From Pseudomonadota bacterium (GTDB taxonomy: Bacteria; Pseudomonadota; Gammaproteobacteria; Burkholderiales; Methylophilaceae): a DNA stretch of 64,000 nt. Numbering within the stretch: position 1 is the stretch's first letter; every line of letters starts with the position of its first letter. The DNA lies in the NCBI GenBank assembly GCA_029563075.1, contig JAKQTN010000025.1, positions 62,001 to 126,000 on the forward strand, written 5' to 3'. The position numbers and the translations under genes are program-made. The notes beneath the pieces are model-generated. The model had not been told where the DNA came from. It did no database searches and saw only the letters and a list, made by a program, of their open reading frames with translations. This document shows, piece by piece, positions 27,057 through 36,556 of this stretch.

Positions 27057-28844
27057 ATGAAACGTCATTTTAATCTGAATTTTTTGATTTTAGCGGTTGT
27101 TCTGAGTTTACTTGCCGCCTGCACGCAAATCTCAACGCGATACCACGCAGAAACGCAGGATTGGCCAAGCTTTGGCCGTGATTACAGTAGCCAGCGCTTT
27201 TCACCGTCTGTGCAAATTAACAAGGACAATGTAAAAAACCTGGTACAGGCCTGGCAATATAAAAGCGGCATCACGGCGACTTTTCAAGCCACGCCGATCG
27301 TGCAAGATGGTGTAATGTACCTGTCCTTGCCTTTTAACCACGTAGTCGCGCTGGATGCTAAAACTGGCAAAGAGCTTTGGCGCTACAATCATGACAGGCG
27401 CAAGGATTGGCAGATGTGTTGTGGCCCGGCTAACAGGGGGGTAGCAGTGGCCGCAGGCCGTGTGTTTATAGGCACTGTGGATGCGCGTTTGATTGCGCTG
27501 AATGCTAAAACTGGCGCTAAAGATTGGGATATCGATGTGGTGGAAAATGCAATCCTGACCGAAGGCCAGGATGCGCTGGATAAAAACGACCCGAATTCTG
27601 CACGCAAGGTCACAGGCGGCACTGGCATCGGCATCGCCATGGCACCTGTGGTGTATAAAGCCAAAGTGATTATCGGCATCACCGGCGTGGGTTATGGCTT
27701 GCACATTGACAATCCGCGAGAAGATGCGCCATTGGGCGCTGTCATTGGGGTAACGGGGCTTTTTGGCCGCCCTGGCTTTCTGGCGGCCTATGATGTAAAT
27801 AACGGCAAGCGCGTCTGGCAATTTGATACGATCCCTGAAAAGGGCTGGGAAGGCCAGTTTTCTGAAACCACGGAAGATGGTGCGACTTTTAACCGTGATG
27901 TAGCTGCCGAAAAAGCCGATTTAGCCAAGTATCCAGACGCGGCACGCTTCGGCGGAGGCTCGGCCTGGAGCACGCCAGCGATTGATGCAGTGACCGATAC
28001 ACTATATTTTGGCACAGGCAACCCAAGCCCGCAGATGAATGATGTTTCACGGCCTGGCGATAACCTCTATACAGTTTCTTTGGTGGCGCTGGATGTCAAT
28101 ACCGGCAAGCGCAAATGGCATTATCAGCAGGTGCCGCATGACTTGTGGGGCTATGACTTGGCAAGTCCGCCGGTATTATTTAATTACAAAATAGATGGCA
28201 AAATAATTCCCGCCGTGGGCCAGGCCAGCAAAACCGGCTGGTTCTATGTGCATGACAGGGCAACAGGCAAGTTACTGAAAAAATCAGAGGTTTTTGTACC
28301 GCAACAAAACATGTTCAAGAAAGCGACTTTAGAAGGTATTGTTGTTTATCCAGGTATTTTAGGTGGCTCCAACTGGTCGCCCGTGAGTGTGGATGAAATC
28401 AATCAGCGTGTGTTTGTGGCAGGCATCCATGCGCCGATAAAATACACGCTGCATGAATCGCCATCTAAAGACGGCAAACCTGCCATCCGCTACGCAGCCA
28501 GTGAACCTACCGGCGACCCGCGCTGGGGCTTGCTTTCAGCCATTGATTTAGCAACAGGAAAAATTGCCTGGCAAAACAAAACTGCACAGCCTTTGGTAGG
28601 TGGTGTGCTGGCAACTGCGGGCGGTCTGGTGTTTATGGGTGAGGGTAACGGCAACTTTAACGCTTACAATAGCCAAACAGGCGAACTGCTATGGCAGGCG
28701 AAATCAGACTTTGGCGTCAACGCGCCGCCGATTACATACATGATCGACGGCATACAATATATCGCCGTAGCGAGTGGAGGCAGCTCCATATTTGGTTATA
28801 AGCAGGGCGACGTAGTGCTGGTTTACAAACTTTCCAACCAATAA
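27057..28844 (+). CDS. PQQ-type beta-propeller lipoprotein, quinoprotein dehydrogenase-like
   Basis: A 595-residue eight-bladed propeller with repeated W-docking motifs such as VVALDAKTGKELWRY, LIALNAKTGAKDWDI and FNAYNSQTGELLWQA. A lipobox (LSLLAAC) after a hydrophobic leader indicates a lipoprotein. A vicinal Cys pair, C121-C122 in MCCGPANRG, matches the disulfide over PQQ in methanol and alcohol dehydrogenases, and GTGNPSP matches the metal-ligand Asn region. The catalytic region reads HDLWGYD: the Asp expected after Trp is Gly365, while D367 is kept. So dehydrogenase activity is uncertain. ATG 27057 fits the signal peptide; an in-frame ATG at 27030 adds nine residues. No c-type heme site is seen. 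Confidence 0.75.
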   Translation: MKRHFNLNFLILAVVLSLLAACTQISTRYHAETQDWPSFGRDYSSQRFSPSVQINKDNVKNLVQAWQYKSGITATFQATPIVQDGVMYLSLPFNHVVALDAKTGKELWRYNHDRRKDWQMCCGPANRGVAVAAGRVFIGTVDARLIALNAKTGAKDWDIDVVENAILTEGQDALDKNDPNSARKVTGGTGIGIAMAPVVYKAKVIIGITGVGYGLHIDNPREDAPLGAVIGVTGLFGRPGFLAAYDVNNGKRVWQFDTIPEKGWEGQFSETTEDGATFNRDVAAEKADLAKYPDAARFGGGSAWSTPAIDAVTDTLYFGTGNPSPQMNDVSRPGDNLYTVSLVALDVNTGKRKWHYQQVPHDLWGYDLASPPVLFNYKIDGKIIPAVGQASKTGWFYVHDRATGKLLKKSEVFVPQQNMFKKATLEGIVVYPGILGGSNWSPVSVDEINQRVFVAGIHAPIKYTLHESPSKDGKPAIRYAASEPTGDPRWGLLSAIDLATGKIAWQNKTAQPLVGGVLATAGGLVFMGEGNGNFNAYNSQTGELLWQAKSDFGVNAPPITYMIDGIQYIAVASGGSSIFGYKQGDVVLVYKLSNQ

Positions 28845-28876
28845 CTTAGCAGCACAGGGTTTTGGTAGGGTAAAAT

Positions 28877-28886
28877 GCACTAATTT
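28877..28886 (+). promoter_or_regulatory. GCACTAATTT element upstream of ccoI (copy C)
   Basis: The decamer GCACTAATTT lies 117 bases before the ccoI start. It is within TGCACTAATTTTT, which also occurs before the small cytochrome c gene at 58459. Here the element forms part of a small dyad, CTAA-TTT-TTAG. Copies also lie before the DUF2934 gene. A regulator site is an inference. Confidence 0.35.
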
Positions 28887-29002
28887 TTAGCTCCAAGTTT
28901 TCCAGGCTAAACTAAGCTGCTGAATATCTGTCAATACGGCAAGATGGGAAGCATGGTATAAGTAACAATACACAATTATATTTAATATAAAGTGGCATAT
29001 TT

Positions 29003-31318
29003 ATGTCGGCAACAATCTCTTCATTAGCCCAGGTTTCATCCGCTACCGATGTAAAGGATGAAAATGTTTGGGTGGCGCTTGATGAACCGGTCGAATGGTC
29101 GAGTTTTAGCCAGGCTGTCGATGAAAAAAAGCATGTCTGGGAATCGCATCTGGCAGTTGAAGGTATGCATTGCGCCGCCTGCGCGATCAATGTGGAAAGA
29201 GCCTTAAAAGCCATTCCCGGCGTGTCGGCTGCAGAAGTGAATGCCACAAGCGGACGTGCACGGCTGATGTGGGATTCGAACACAGTAAAACCTTCTGACT
29301 GGATGCGGGCGGTCGCCAAAGCAGGCTATCGGGCTTTGCCGGCGACCGAGGCTTTTAGCCAGGACGATCGACGCAAGAATCAGCGTCTCATGCTCTGGCG
29401 CTGGTTGGTGGCCGGTTTCTGCATGATGCAGGTGATGATGTACACCTATCCTACTTATATATCAGCCCCTGGCGATATGACGACCGACATGCTGAACTTG
29501 CTGCGTTGGGCCTCCTGGATATTGACTTTGCCGGTATTATTCTTTTCAAGCGGTCCATTTTTCAGCAATGCGCTTAATGATATCAAGCAGCGCCAAATCA
29601 GCATGGATATGCCTGTTGCGCTGGGTATTCTGATCACCTTTCTGGCAAGCACGGCTGCTACATTCGAGCCTTCCGGCTGGTGGGGAAGCGAAGTTTACTT
29701 CGATTCACTCACTATGTTTGTATTTTTTCTGTTAACAGGCCGCTGGATAGAGTTGCGTATGCGCGACCGCACTGCTGGCGCACTGGACGCGCTGATGCGC
29801 CGTTTGCCCGGCAGCGTAGATCGCATCAAAAACGATGGAAGCTTTGAGCGCGTCGCGGTACGCAGGCTCAATGTCGGGGATGTCGTGCGGATATTGCCCG
29901 GTGAGACGTTCCCTGCCGACGGCACGATCACTTTAGGCAATACCAGCGCGGATGAGGCGCTGCTGACGGGTGAATCACGTTCTGTTGCCAAACAGGTTGG
30001 TTCAGAGGTCATTGCGGGAAGCCATAATTTATCTGCAGCGGTACAGGTTCGCATTGATAAAATCGGGCAATCCACGCGTTATGCGCAAATTGTTGCGCTG
30101 ATGGAACGTGTTTCTGTCGAAAAGCCACGTCTTGCCTTGCTGGCGGATCGCATTGCACGTCCATTTTTATTAGCCGTATTAATCGCTGCCGCCGCATCCG
30201 CTGCTTTCTGGTGGCAAACGGACCATGGCCGGGCGCTGATGACGGCGGTCGCCGTGCTGATTGTGACATGCCCTTGCGCATTGTCTCTAGCCACGCCGGC
30301 TGCCATGCTGACTGCGTCGGGCGCTCTGGCGCGGGGTGGCGTGCTGGTGCGTAAAATGCAGGCGCTGGAAGCGCTTACCATGATTGATACCGTTGTGTTC
30401 GATAAAACCGGCACCCTGACACATGACAAAATGACGGTGGGCAAAATTTCTACGTGCGACAAGCTGAACAATCTGGAAGCCTTACAGATTGCCGCTGCTA
30501 TCGCTCAGCACTCTCTGCATCCGGTTTCCCGTGCGTTGGTTCTGGCCAATCAAAATCAGGCAGGAACAGAAGAGTTGGCTCAAGTCACTGATGTGCAGGA
30601 GGTTTCAGGATTCGGCCTAACGGCAGATTCGGCTTACGGCAGGCTGAAACTAGGTTCGGCACAATTTTGCGGCCTGGAAGATAATATAATTCAAAGCCTA
30701 TCAGACGATGTTTCCAGGGTGCATCTGGCTTCGGAGCAAGGCTGGCTGGCCAGTTTTGAAATTGTAGAAGCAGTCAAACAGGACGCGGCTTCAGCGATTC
30801 AGGCGCTTCAGGAAAGTGACATACACGTTGAAGTATTGTCGGGCGACAAGCCGCAATCAGTAGCACGCATTGCAAATCTGGTGGGCATCAGCCAGGCTAA
30901 GGGCGGCTGTACGCCGCAAGACAAGCTGTCGCACCTGCAGTGCCTGCAGCAGCAAGGGCGCCAGGTGGCGATGGTAGGGGATGGCCTGAACGATGGCCCG
31001 GTGCTGGCAAGCGCACATGTTTCCATTGCAATGGGGCAGGCGGTGCCATTAGCGCAGGCGCAGTCGGATTTCGTGATCATGGGAGGCCAGCTGACAATGG
31101 TGCCGCAGTTAATCGCTCAGGCCAGGCGTACAATGCATATTGTCAAACAAAACCTGATCTGGGCCGCCGCTTATAACGCCATCTGCGTGCCTTTGGCGGT
31201 GGCTGGCATGTTGCCGGCATGGCTTGCCGGCCTAGGCATGGCGCTGAGTTCGCTACTGGTAATACTCAATGCTGCGCGCCTGTCCAGTATTGCAACACAG
31301 GCCACTAAAGGAGCATAA
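29003..31318 (+). CDS. ccoI: Cytochrome cbb3 oxidase-associated copper P1B-type ATPase
   Basis: Exports copper across the inner membrane for assembly of the CuB site of cbb3 oxidase. At 771 residues it contains one N-terminal HMA domain with GMHCAAC (about residues 54-60) and eight membrane helices. The Cu-site motif CPCALSLATP lies in helix 6. [15 protein letters not shown] and GDGLNDGPVL are the catalytic motifs. The C-terminal AYNAICVPLAVAGMLPAW and ALSSLLVILNAARL are typical of CcoI/FixI. It is followed by ccoS with a one-base overlap (TAATG). Upstream is one GCACTAATTT element but no FNR box. Confidence 0.93.
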   Translation: MSATISSLAQVSSATDVKDENVWVALDEPVEWSSFSQAVDEKKHVWESHLAVEGMHCAACAINVERALKAIPGVSAAEVNATSGRARLMWDSNTVKPSDWMRAVAKAGYRALPATEAFSQDDRRKNQRLMLWRWLVAGFCMMQVMMYTYPTYISAPGDMTTDMLNLLRWASWILTLPVLFFSSGPFFSNALNDIKQRQISMDMPVALGILITFLASTAATFEPSGWWGSEVYFDSLTMFVFFLLTGRWIELRMRDRTAGALDALMRRLPGSVDRIKNDGSFERVAVRRLNVGDVVRILPGETFPADGTITLGNTSADEALLTGESRSVAKQVGSEVIAGSHNLSAAVQVRIDKIGQSTRYAQIVALMERVSVEKPRLALLADRIARPFLLAVLIAAAASAAFWWQTDHGRALMTAVAVLIVTCPCALSLATPAAMLTASGALARGGVLVRKMQALEALTMIDTVVFDKTGTLTHDKMTVGKISTCDKLNNLEALQIAAAIAQHSLHPVSRALVLANQNQAGTEELAQVTDVQEVSGFGLTADSAYGRLKLGSAQFCGLEDNIIQSLSDDVSRVHLASEQGWLASFEIVEAVKQDAASAIQALQESDIHVEVLSGDKPQSVARIANLVGISQAKGGCTPQDKLSHLQCLQQQGRQVAMVGDGLNDGPVLASAHVSIAMGQAVPLAQAQSDFVIMGGQLTMVPQLIAQARRTMHIVKQNLIWAAAYNAICVPLAVAGMLPAWLAGLGMALSSLLVILNAARLSSIATQATKGA

Positions 31319-31455
31319 TGGATATATTATTTTTACTCATCCCTTTATCCGTCATTCTTGTGCTGGTGATATTAGGAGGGCTCTGGTGGGCCATATATTC
31401 CGGACAGTTCGAAGATATCGAGGCAGAGGGAGAGCGCATTCTGCATGAAGATTGA
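31318..31455 (+). CDS. ccoS: cbb3-type oxidase assembly protein CcoS
   Basis: A 45-residue single-span membrane protein needed for cofactor insertion into CcoN. The sequence starts MDILFLLIPLSVILVLVILG, continues GLWWAIYSGQFEDIE and ends ILHED; the aromatic W-W-A-x-x-S-G-Q-(F/Y)-(E/D)-D block is the family hallmark. Its ATG overlaps the ccoI stop by one base. Its TGA stop (31453-31455) forms part of the FNR box for ccoN. Confidence 0.93.
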   Translation: MDILFLLIPLSVILVLVILGGLWWAIYSGQFEDIEAEGERILHED

Positions 31456-31465
31456 TTTGTATCAA
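31452..31465 (+). promoter_or_regulatory. FNR box of ccoN
   Basis: TTGATTTGTATCAA is a perfect match to the FNR/ANR consensus TTGAT-N4-ATCAA, centred 88 bases before the ccoN ATG. If the promoter is of class II (box centre near -41.5), the -10 region falls around 31488-31493 (CAGAAT). The same 14 bases occur before hemN and ompW. Confidence 0.85.
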
Positions 31466-31482
31466 ATGGATTTAAGGCGTCG

Positions 31483-31499
31483 TGCGGCAGAATGCCGCA
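31483..31499 (+). other. Hairpin between ccoS and ccoN
   Basis: TGCGGCA-GAA-TGCCGCA, a perfect seven-base stem with a three-base loop, with no T run after it. It could reduce read-through from ccoIS or form the first structure of the ccoN transcript, since it overlaps the expected start region downstream of the FNR box. Confidence 0.45.
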
Positions 31500-31546
31500 G
31501 GCAACATGTGCAAAGAATTATCAATAAGTACTTAAGGGGGGACTAA

Positions 31547-32983
31547 ATGCAAGACCTAAATACTCAATCAGCTACCTATGACGATGGCGTCGTAAGGCAG
31601 TTTTCTATCATGGCCACGGTTTGGGGCGTGGTGGGCATGTTGGTGGGCGTGATTATCGCTGCACAGCTTGTCTGGCCGGAACTCAATCTCGGGTTGCCAT
31701 GGACAAGCTTTGGCCGTCTGCGGCCGCTACATACCAATGCGGTTATTTTTGCATTTGGTGGATGTGCCTTGTTTGCCACGTCTTATTATGTAGTGCAGCG
31801 CACCTGCCAGACCAAGCTGTTTATGCCTAAGCTGGCTTCATTTACGTTCTGGGGCTGGCAATTAGTGATTCTTGCTGCTGCCGTTTCTCTGCCGTTAGGT
31901 TTCACACAAAGTAAAGAATACGCAGAGCTGGAGTGGCCTATTGACTTGCTGATTGCCGTGGTGTGGGTGTCTTACGCGATCGTGTTCTTCGGTACCATCG
32001 CCAAGCGCAAAGTAAAGCACATCTACGTGGCTAACTGGTTCTTTGGTGCGTTTATCCTTACCGTGGCTTTATTGCATATCGTTAACAGTGCAGCGATACC
32101 GGCTGGATTGATGAAATCTTACTCTGCTTATGCAGGTGTGCAGGATGCCATGGTGCAATGGTGGTATGGTCACAACGCGGTTGGCTTCTTCCTGACTGCT
32201 GGCTTCCTGGGCATGATGTACTACTTTGTGCCTAAACAAGCAGAGCGTCCTGTGTATTCTTACAGCTTGTCTATTGTGCACTTTTGGGCACTGATTTTTA
32301 CCTATATGTGGGCAGGTCCCCACCACCTGCATTACACCGCATTGCCTGACTGGACGCAATCTTTAGGCATGGTGTTCTCACTCGTATTATTGGCACCTAG
32401 CTGGGGCGGCATGATTAACGGCATGATGACCTTGTCAGGCGCATGGCATAAATTGCGTACAGACCCGGTGTTGCGTTTCCTGATCGTTTCATTGTCTTTC
32501 TACGGCATGAGTACATTTGAAGGGCCGATGATGGCGATTAAAACCGTCAACTCACTTTCACATTACACCGACTGGACAGTAGGCCACGTACACTCAGGTG
32601 CATTGGGCTGGGTAGGTCTGGTTTCAATGGGCGCGCTTTACTATATGGTGCCTCGCTTGTTTGGTCAAAAGCAAATGTACAGCGTCAAAGCAATCGAGCT
32701 GCATTTCTGGCTGGCGACTATCGGCATTGTGCTGTATATCGCTGCGCTTTGGATTTCTGGCGTGATGGAAGGTTTAATGTGGCGCTCTATTAATGCTGAC
32801 GGCACGCTTACCTATACATTCGTAGAAAGCGTTAAAGCCAAAACACCTTACTACATCATTCGTTTATTAGGTGGCGTACTCTATTTAGGCGGCATGACTA
32901 TCATGTTGTGGAATGTCATTAAGACGGCAACCAGCGGTAAGGCTGCAGTTGTTGCTATCCCACCTGTTGCTGCTCACGTATAA
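31547..32983 (+). CDS. ccoN: cbb3-type cytochrome c oxidase subunit I
   Basis: Catalytic heme-copper subunit that reduces oxygen with high affinity. At 478 residues it has about twelve helices. Heme and CuB histidine motifs are visible: [47 protein letters not shown], and the paired histidines in [17 protein letters not shown] strong AAGGGGGG ribosome binding site precedes ATG 31547. It heads ccoNOQP, with an FNR box and a hairpin upstream. ccoI and ccoS precede rather than follow the structural genes. Confidence 0.97.
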   Translation: MQDLNTQSATYDDGVVRQFSIMATVWGVVGMLVGVIIAAQLVWPELNLGLPWTSFGRLRPLHTNAVIFAFGGCALFATSYYVVQRTCQTKLFMPKLASFTFWGWQLVILAAAVSLPLGFTQSKEYAELEWPIDLLIAVVWVSYAIVFFGTIAKRKVKHIYVANWFFGAFILTVALLHIVNSAAIPAGLMKSYSAYAGVQDAMVQWWYGHNAVGFFLTAGFLGMMYYFVPKQAERPVYSYSLSIVHFWALIFTYMWAGPHHLHYTALPDWTQSLGMVFSLVLLAPSWGGMINGMMTLSGAWHKLRTDPVLRFLIVSLSFYGMSTFEGPMMAIKTVNSLSHYTDWTVGHVHSGALGWVGLVSMGALYYMVPRLFGQKQMYSVKAIELHFWLATIGIVLYIAALWISGVMEGLMWRSINADGTLTYTFVESVKAKTPYYIIRLLGGVLYLGGMTIMLWNVIKTATSGKAAVVAIPPVAAHV

Positions 32984-32994
32984 GGAAAACCATT

Positions 32995-33621
32995 ATGTCA
33001 AATCACGATACAAAAAGTGGCTTCAGCCACGAGAAAATTGAAACCAATAACTTTCTGATGATTGTGCTAATTTTGGTGGTGGTGGCTTTTGGCGGACTGG
33101 TGGAGATTGTGCCACTGTTCTTTCAAAAGTCCACAACAGAGCCGATTGCAGGCTTGAAGCCTTACACGCCTGTTCAGCTTGCTGGACGCGATATTTACCA
33201 GCGTGAAGGTTGCTACAACTGTCACTCACAGATGATACGTCCGTTCCGCGCGGAAACCTTGCGCTATGGGCATTATTCGGTAGCCGGCGAGTCGGTTTAT
33301 GACCATCCGTTCCAGTGGGGCAGTAAACGTACAGGCCCAGACCTGGCACGTGTTGGCGGCCGCTATAGCGATGATTGGCATCGCATTCACTTAATTCAGC
33401 CACGTGATTTAGTGCCAGAGTCCATCATGCCAGCCTATCCTTGGTTAGAAAAAAACCTGGTCGACGCGGAAGCCATCCCAGCCCACATGAAAGCATTACG
33501 TGCGGTGGGAGTGCCTTACACTGATGCAGATATTGCAGGCGCAGCGGCAGCAGTTAAAGGTAAAACGGAGATGGATGCGCTGATTGCCTATATGCAAGGT
33601 TTAGGCATTCACCTGAAGTAA
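32995..33621 (+). CDS. ccoO: cbb3-type cytochrome c oxidase subunit II
   Basis: Monoheme membrane-anchored cytochrome c of the oxidase. One N-terminal helix (about residues 20-43) is followed by the heme site C73-YN-C76-H77 in [14 protein letters not shown] and the conserved [12 protein letters not shown]. The probable Met ligand is in SIMPAYPWL. The length of 208 residues is typical. Eleven bases separate it from ccoN and 33 bases from ccoQ. Confidence 0.97.
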   Translation: MSNHDTKSGFSHEKIETNNFLMIVLILVVVAFGGLVEIVPLFFQKSTTEPIAGLKPYTPVQLAGRDIYQREGCYNCHSQMIRPFRAETLRYGHYSVAGESVYDHPFQWGSKRTGPDLARVGGRYSDDWHRIHLIQPRDLVPESIMPAYPWLEKNLVDAEAIPAHMKALRAVGVPYTDADIAGAAAAVKGKTEMDALIAYMQGLGIHLK

Positions 33622-33654
33622 CTTGAACATAAGTGCCTAAGGAAGAGAGTCAAA

Positions 33655-33798
33655 ATGGATATTAATACACTCCGCATATTGGCTACCGTTGCCAGTTTTA
33701 TAGTGTTCATTGGCATCATCGTGTGGGTTTGGCGGAATCGAAGTAAACCAGACTTTAAAGAGGCAGCAAACCTGCCTTTTACAGATGACCAAAGTTAA
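33655..33798 (+). CDS. ccoQ: cbb3-type oxidase subunit IV (CcoQ)
   Basis: A 47-residue single-span protein that stabilises the oxidase complex. It begins MDINTLRILATVASFIVFIG and continues IIVWVWRNRSKPDFKEAANLPF, the usual CcoQ pattern of one helix, a basic stop-transfer and a short acidic tail. GGAAGAGAG lies upstream of the ATG. It lies between ccoO and ccoP, and 21 bases separate it from ccoP. Confidence 0.92.
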   Translation: MDINTLRILATVASFIVFIGIIVWVWRNRSKPDFKEAANLPFTDDQS

Positions 33799-33819
33799 GA
33801 AGATTAAAGGAAAATTAAA

Positions 33820-34722
33820 ATGAGTGACTTTACAAGTAATTTTTGGCCAATGTTTATTATAATCATCGCCGTAGGTGGTATTTTAGGTTGTGGATTGTTG
33901 CTGTGGTATACCAGCAAGATCAAGGTGGCAGGCACCGGCGGCGACAGTACCAGCGGACATGTCTGGGATGAAGATCTTGTCGAGATGAATAACCCGCTGC
34001 CACGCTGGTGGGTATGGATGTTTATTTTTACCATTGTTTTTTCGCTTATTTATTTAGCGTTGTATCCAGGTGCAGGCAGCTATGCAGGCAAGCTGGGCTG
34101 GAGTTCGACTGGTCAATATGAGCAAGAGGTGGCGACTGCGAATAAAGCATTGGAGCCGCTTTACGCCAAATTTGTTGCCATGAAAAGCGAAGACCTTGCG
34201 AAAAATCCTGAGGCCAGAGCTATTGGCGAGCGCCTGTTCATGAACAACTGTGCGCAATGCCATGGTTCCGATGCAAAAGGTAGCCGCGGCTTTCCAAACT
34301 TAACAGATAGCGATTGGCTGTATGGCGGTAGCCCAGAAAAAATTCATGAAACCATCGCAGGTGGCCGCATGGGCATGATGCCGCCGATGGCTGCAGCTTT
34401 GGGCACGGAAGAAGATGTGAAAAATGTGGCCAATTACGTCCTTAGCCTTTCTGGTAGTTCTCACGATGCAGCACGCGCCGGTCTGGGTAAGGAAAAGTAT
34501 GCTGTTTGTGGCGCCTGTCATGGCGCGGATGGTAAAGGAAACCAGGATATTGGCGCACCCAACTTGAGTGATAAGATCTGGCTGCATGGTGCAGGCGAAG
34601 CCGCTATTATTAAACGTATTAACGAAGGCAAAACCAACCAAATGCCCGCCTGGGAACAGAAGTTTACCCCAGCGCAGTTACAGGTATTGGTAGCTTACGT
34701 ATGGGGCTTGTCAAATAAATAA
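33820..34722 (+). CDS. ccoP: cbb3-type cytochrome c oxidase subunit III, diheme
   Basis: Diheme cytochrome that receives electrons for the oxidase. At 300 residues it has two N-terminal helices (about 9-31 and 63-82) joined by a short loop, as in the two-helix CcoP form. Heme sites are C144-AQ-C147-H148 and C230-GA-C233-H234, with Met ligands in GRMGMMPPM and NQMPAW. It ends the ccoNOQP run; ccoG follows after 64 bases. Confidence 0.97.
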   Translation: MSDFTSNFWPMFIIIIAVGGILGCGLLLWYTSKIKVAGTGGDSTSGHVWDEDLVEMNNPLPRWWVWMFIFTIVFSLIYLALYPGAGSYAGKLGWSSTGQYEQEVATANKALEPLYAKFVAMKSEDLAKNPEARAIGERLFMNNCAQCHGSDAKGSRGFPNLTDSDWLYGGSPEKIHETIAGGRMGMMPPMAAALGTEEDVKNVANYVLSLSGSSHDAARAGLGKEKYAVCGACHGADGKGNQDIGAPNLSDKIWLHGAGEAAIIKRINEGKTNQMPAWEQKFTPAQLQVLVAYVWGLSNK

Positions 34723-34786
34723 CTTTGTTGTGTAGTGTTAATAAGTAAATTGAGTAAGTAATTGCTGGTTTAAGAAAGTTGGATGG

Positions 34787-36259
34787 ATGAACGAAGCACC
34801 TGCCGCTAAAACAGCGGAAAAAACGACCTCAATTAATGAGGTCGTCATTTCGCTGTACAAGGCGCAAGATAAAGTTTATCCACGCAGTGTATCGGGGTTC
34901 TTTACCAAATGGCGCTGGGTCATCATATGGCTGACCCAGCTTTTCTTTTACGGCATGCCATGGGTTCAGTGGGGTCAACGCCAGGCACTGCTGTTTGATC
35001 TGGAAGCCAGACGTTTTTATATCTTTAATCTGGTCTTGTACCCGCAAGATCTGATTTACCTGACCGCAATTCTCATTATTTCCGCGCTGTCACTCTTCCT
35101 GTTTACAGCAGTTGCTGGACGCCTATGGTGTGGCTATGCTTGCCCACAAACCGTTTATACAGAAATATTCCTCTGGATAGAAAGAAAAATCGAGGGGGAT
35201 CGCGCTGCACGTATGAAACTGGATGCAGCAGCTATGTCAGGTAAAAAGCTGTTCAAAAAAGCGTGCAAGCAATTTGTGTGGATTCTTTTTGCCTTATGGA
35301 CTGGATTTACTTTCGTAGGATACTTTACCCCGATACGTGAGCTTGGTCAGGCGGTGCTGAGTGTTAAACTGGGCCCATGGGAAACATTCTGGGTGTTCTT
35401 TTATGGCTTTGCCACTTATGGCAATGCAGGTTTTTTGCGCGAACAAGTCTGTAAATACATGTGTCCATATGCACGCTTTCAAAGCGCGATGTTTGATGAT
35501 GACACCTTGATTGTGACTTATGATGAAGCGCGTGGTGAACCGCGCGGCGGCAGATCACGCAAGGCTGATAGCAAGAACCTGCAATTAGGCTCCTGCATAG
35601 ATTGCAACTTGTGTGTGCAAGTTTGCCCGACTGGCATTGATATCCGCAAAGGCTTGCAATATGAGTGCATTGGCTGCGGAGCATGCGCCGACGTATGCGA
35701 CACTGTCATGGACAAAATGGAGTATCCGCGCGGCTTGATTAAATATTCCACACAAAATGCGCTCACGCACCACTGGACGCATAAGCAAATGTTACAACGC
35801 ATCATGCGGCCCCGTGTTCTGGTCTATAGCGCAATTCTTGGCCTGCTGGTTGCAGGTTTGCTGTTGAGTTTGTGGTTCCGGCCATCTTTCAAGGTGGATG
35901 TGGTTCGAGATCGCGGCGTGATGGCGCGCATGACCGATGACGGAAAGTTAGAGAATGTATATCGCCTGCAGATCATGAATGGGACGGAACGTGTCCAGCA
36001 TTACCGTGTTGCTGCAACAGGTCTTAATGGCTTAGAAATTGAAGCGGAAGATAGGCATGCAGAAGAAAGTAATGAAAATGATACGAATTTTGAACATTCA
36101 ATTACGGTTCAACCGGCGGAGTCACGCTGGCTTATTGTGGACTTGAAAATACCAGATGGTTCTGCTGAAACTGGCTCCCATAAAATCCAGTTCGAGGTTG
36201 AATCGGTTGAGTCTAAAGAGATCGTGACTGAAAAATCAGTTTTCTTAGTGCCTAGATAA
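34787..36259 (+). CDS. ccoG: cbb3 oxidase accessory iron-sulfur protein CcoG/RdxA
   Basis: A 490-residue membrane protein with about five helices. Two 4Fe-4S sites (CIDCNLCVQVCPTGIDIR and CIGCGACADVCDTVM) lie near residues 270-310. It has RLWCGYACPQTVYTEIFLWIER and the C-terminal Ig-like FixG domain. CcoG is known to reduce Cu(II) for delivery to CcoI, so it joins this cluster's copper path to the oxidase. It is followed after 39 bases by the CcoH gene. Confidence 0.95.
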   Translation: MNEAPAAKTAEKTTSINEVVISLYKAQDKVYPRSVSGFFTKWRWVIIWLTQLFFYGMPWVQWGQRQALLFDLEARRFYIFNLVLYPQDLIYLTAILIISALSLFLFTAVAGRLWCGYACPQTVYTEIFLWIERKIEGDRAARMKLDAAAMSGKKLFKKACKQFVWILFALWTGFTFVGYFTPIRELGQAVLSVKLGPWETFWVFFYGFATYGNAGFLREQVCKYMCPYARFQSAMFDDDTLIVTYDEARGEPRGGRSRKADSKNLQLGSCIDCNLCVQVCPTGIDIRKGLQYECIGCGACADVCDTVMDKMEYPRGLIKYSTQNALTHHWTHKQMLQRIMRPRVLVYSAILGLLVAGLLLSLWFRPSFKVDVVRDRGVMARMTDDGKLENVYRLQIMNGTERVQHYRVAATGLNGLEIEAEDRHAEESNENDTNFEHSITVQPAESRWLIVDLKIPDGSAETGSHKIQFEVESVESKEIVTEKSVFLVPR

Positions 36260-36298
36260 GATTAGCCAGAGCCTAAAAACTAAATTAAGGATCATTCA

Positions 36299-36553
36299 AT
36301 GAACGAAAACGATACAAAATTCTGGTGGCAATATGGCTATGTCTGGCTTATTATCGCCGGCCCGCTATTGGTCGTCATTGCTGGCTTTATTACCTTGTAC
36401 CTTGCAATAAGAACTCCGGATCCAGTAATAGACGATTATTACCGCAAGGGCATCGAGATTAATAAAACGCTTAATGCAGAACGTGATAGTCTTGCGCCAG
36501 CAGGACAAGCACGCAACCACGCGGCGACTGGAATCAAACCGGCACAACCTTAA
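36299..36553 (+). CDS. ccoH: cbb3 oxidase assembly protein, FixH/CcoH family
   Basis: A short (84-residue) FixH-type protein, comprising a single helix (about residues 11-32, YVWLIIAGPLLVVIAGFITLY) and the family motif DPVIDDYYRKGIEINKTL. It lacks most of the periplasmic Ig-like domain of longer FixH proteins, as is common in betaproteobacteria. It aids assembly and stability of CcoN. It follows ccoG by 39 bases, with TAAGGA before the ATG; three bases separate it from the next gene. Confidence 0.85.
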   Translation: MNENDTKFWWQYGYVWLIIAGPLLVVIAGFITLYLAIRTPDPVIDDYYRKGIEINKTLNAERDSLAPAGQARNHAATGIKPAQP

Positions 36554-36556
36554 GTC

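Noticed and set aside
28912-29319. Open frame of 135 codons on the minus strand
   Set aside because: It lies over the ccoI N-terminus, whose metal-binding motif is certain; no recognisable protein features.
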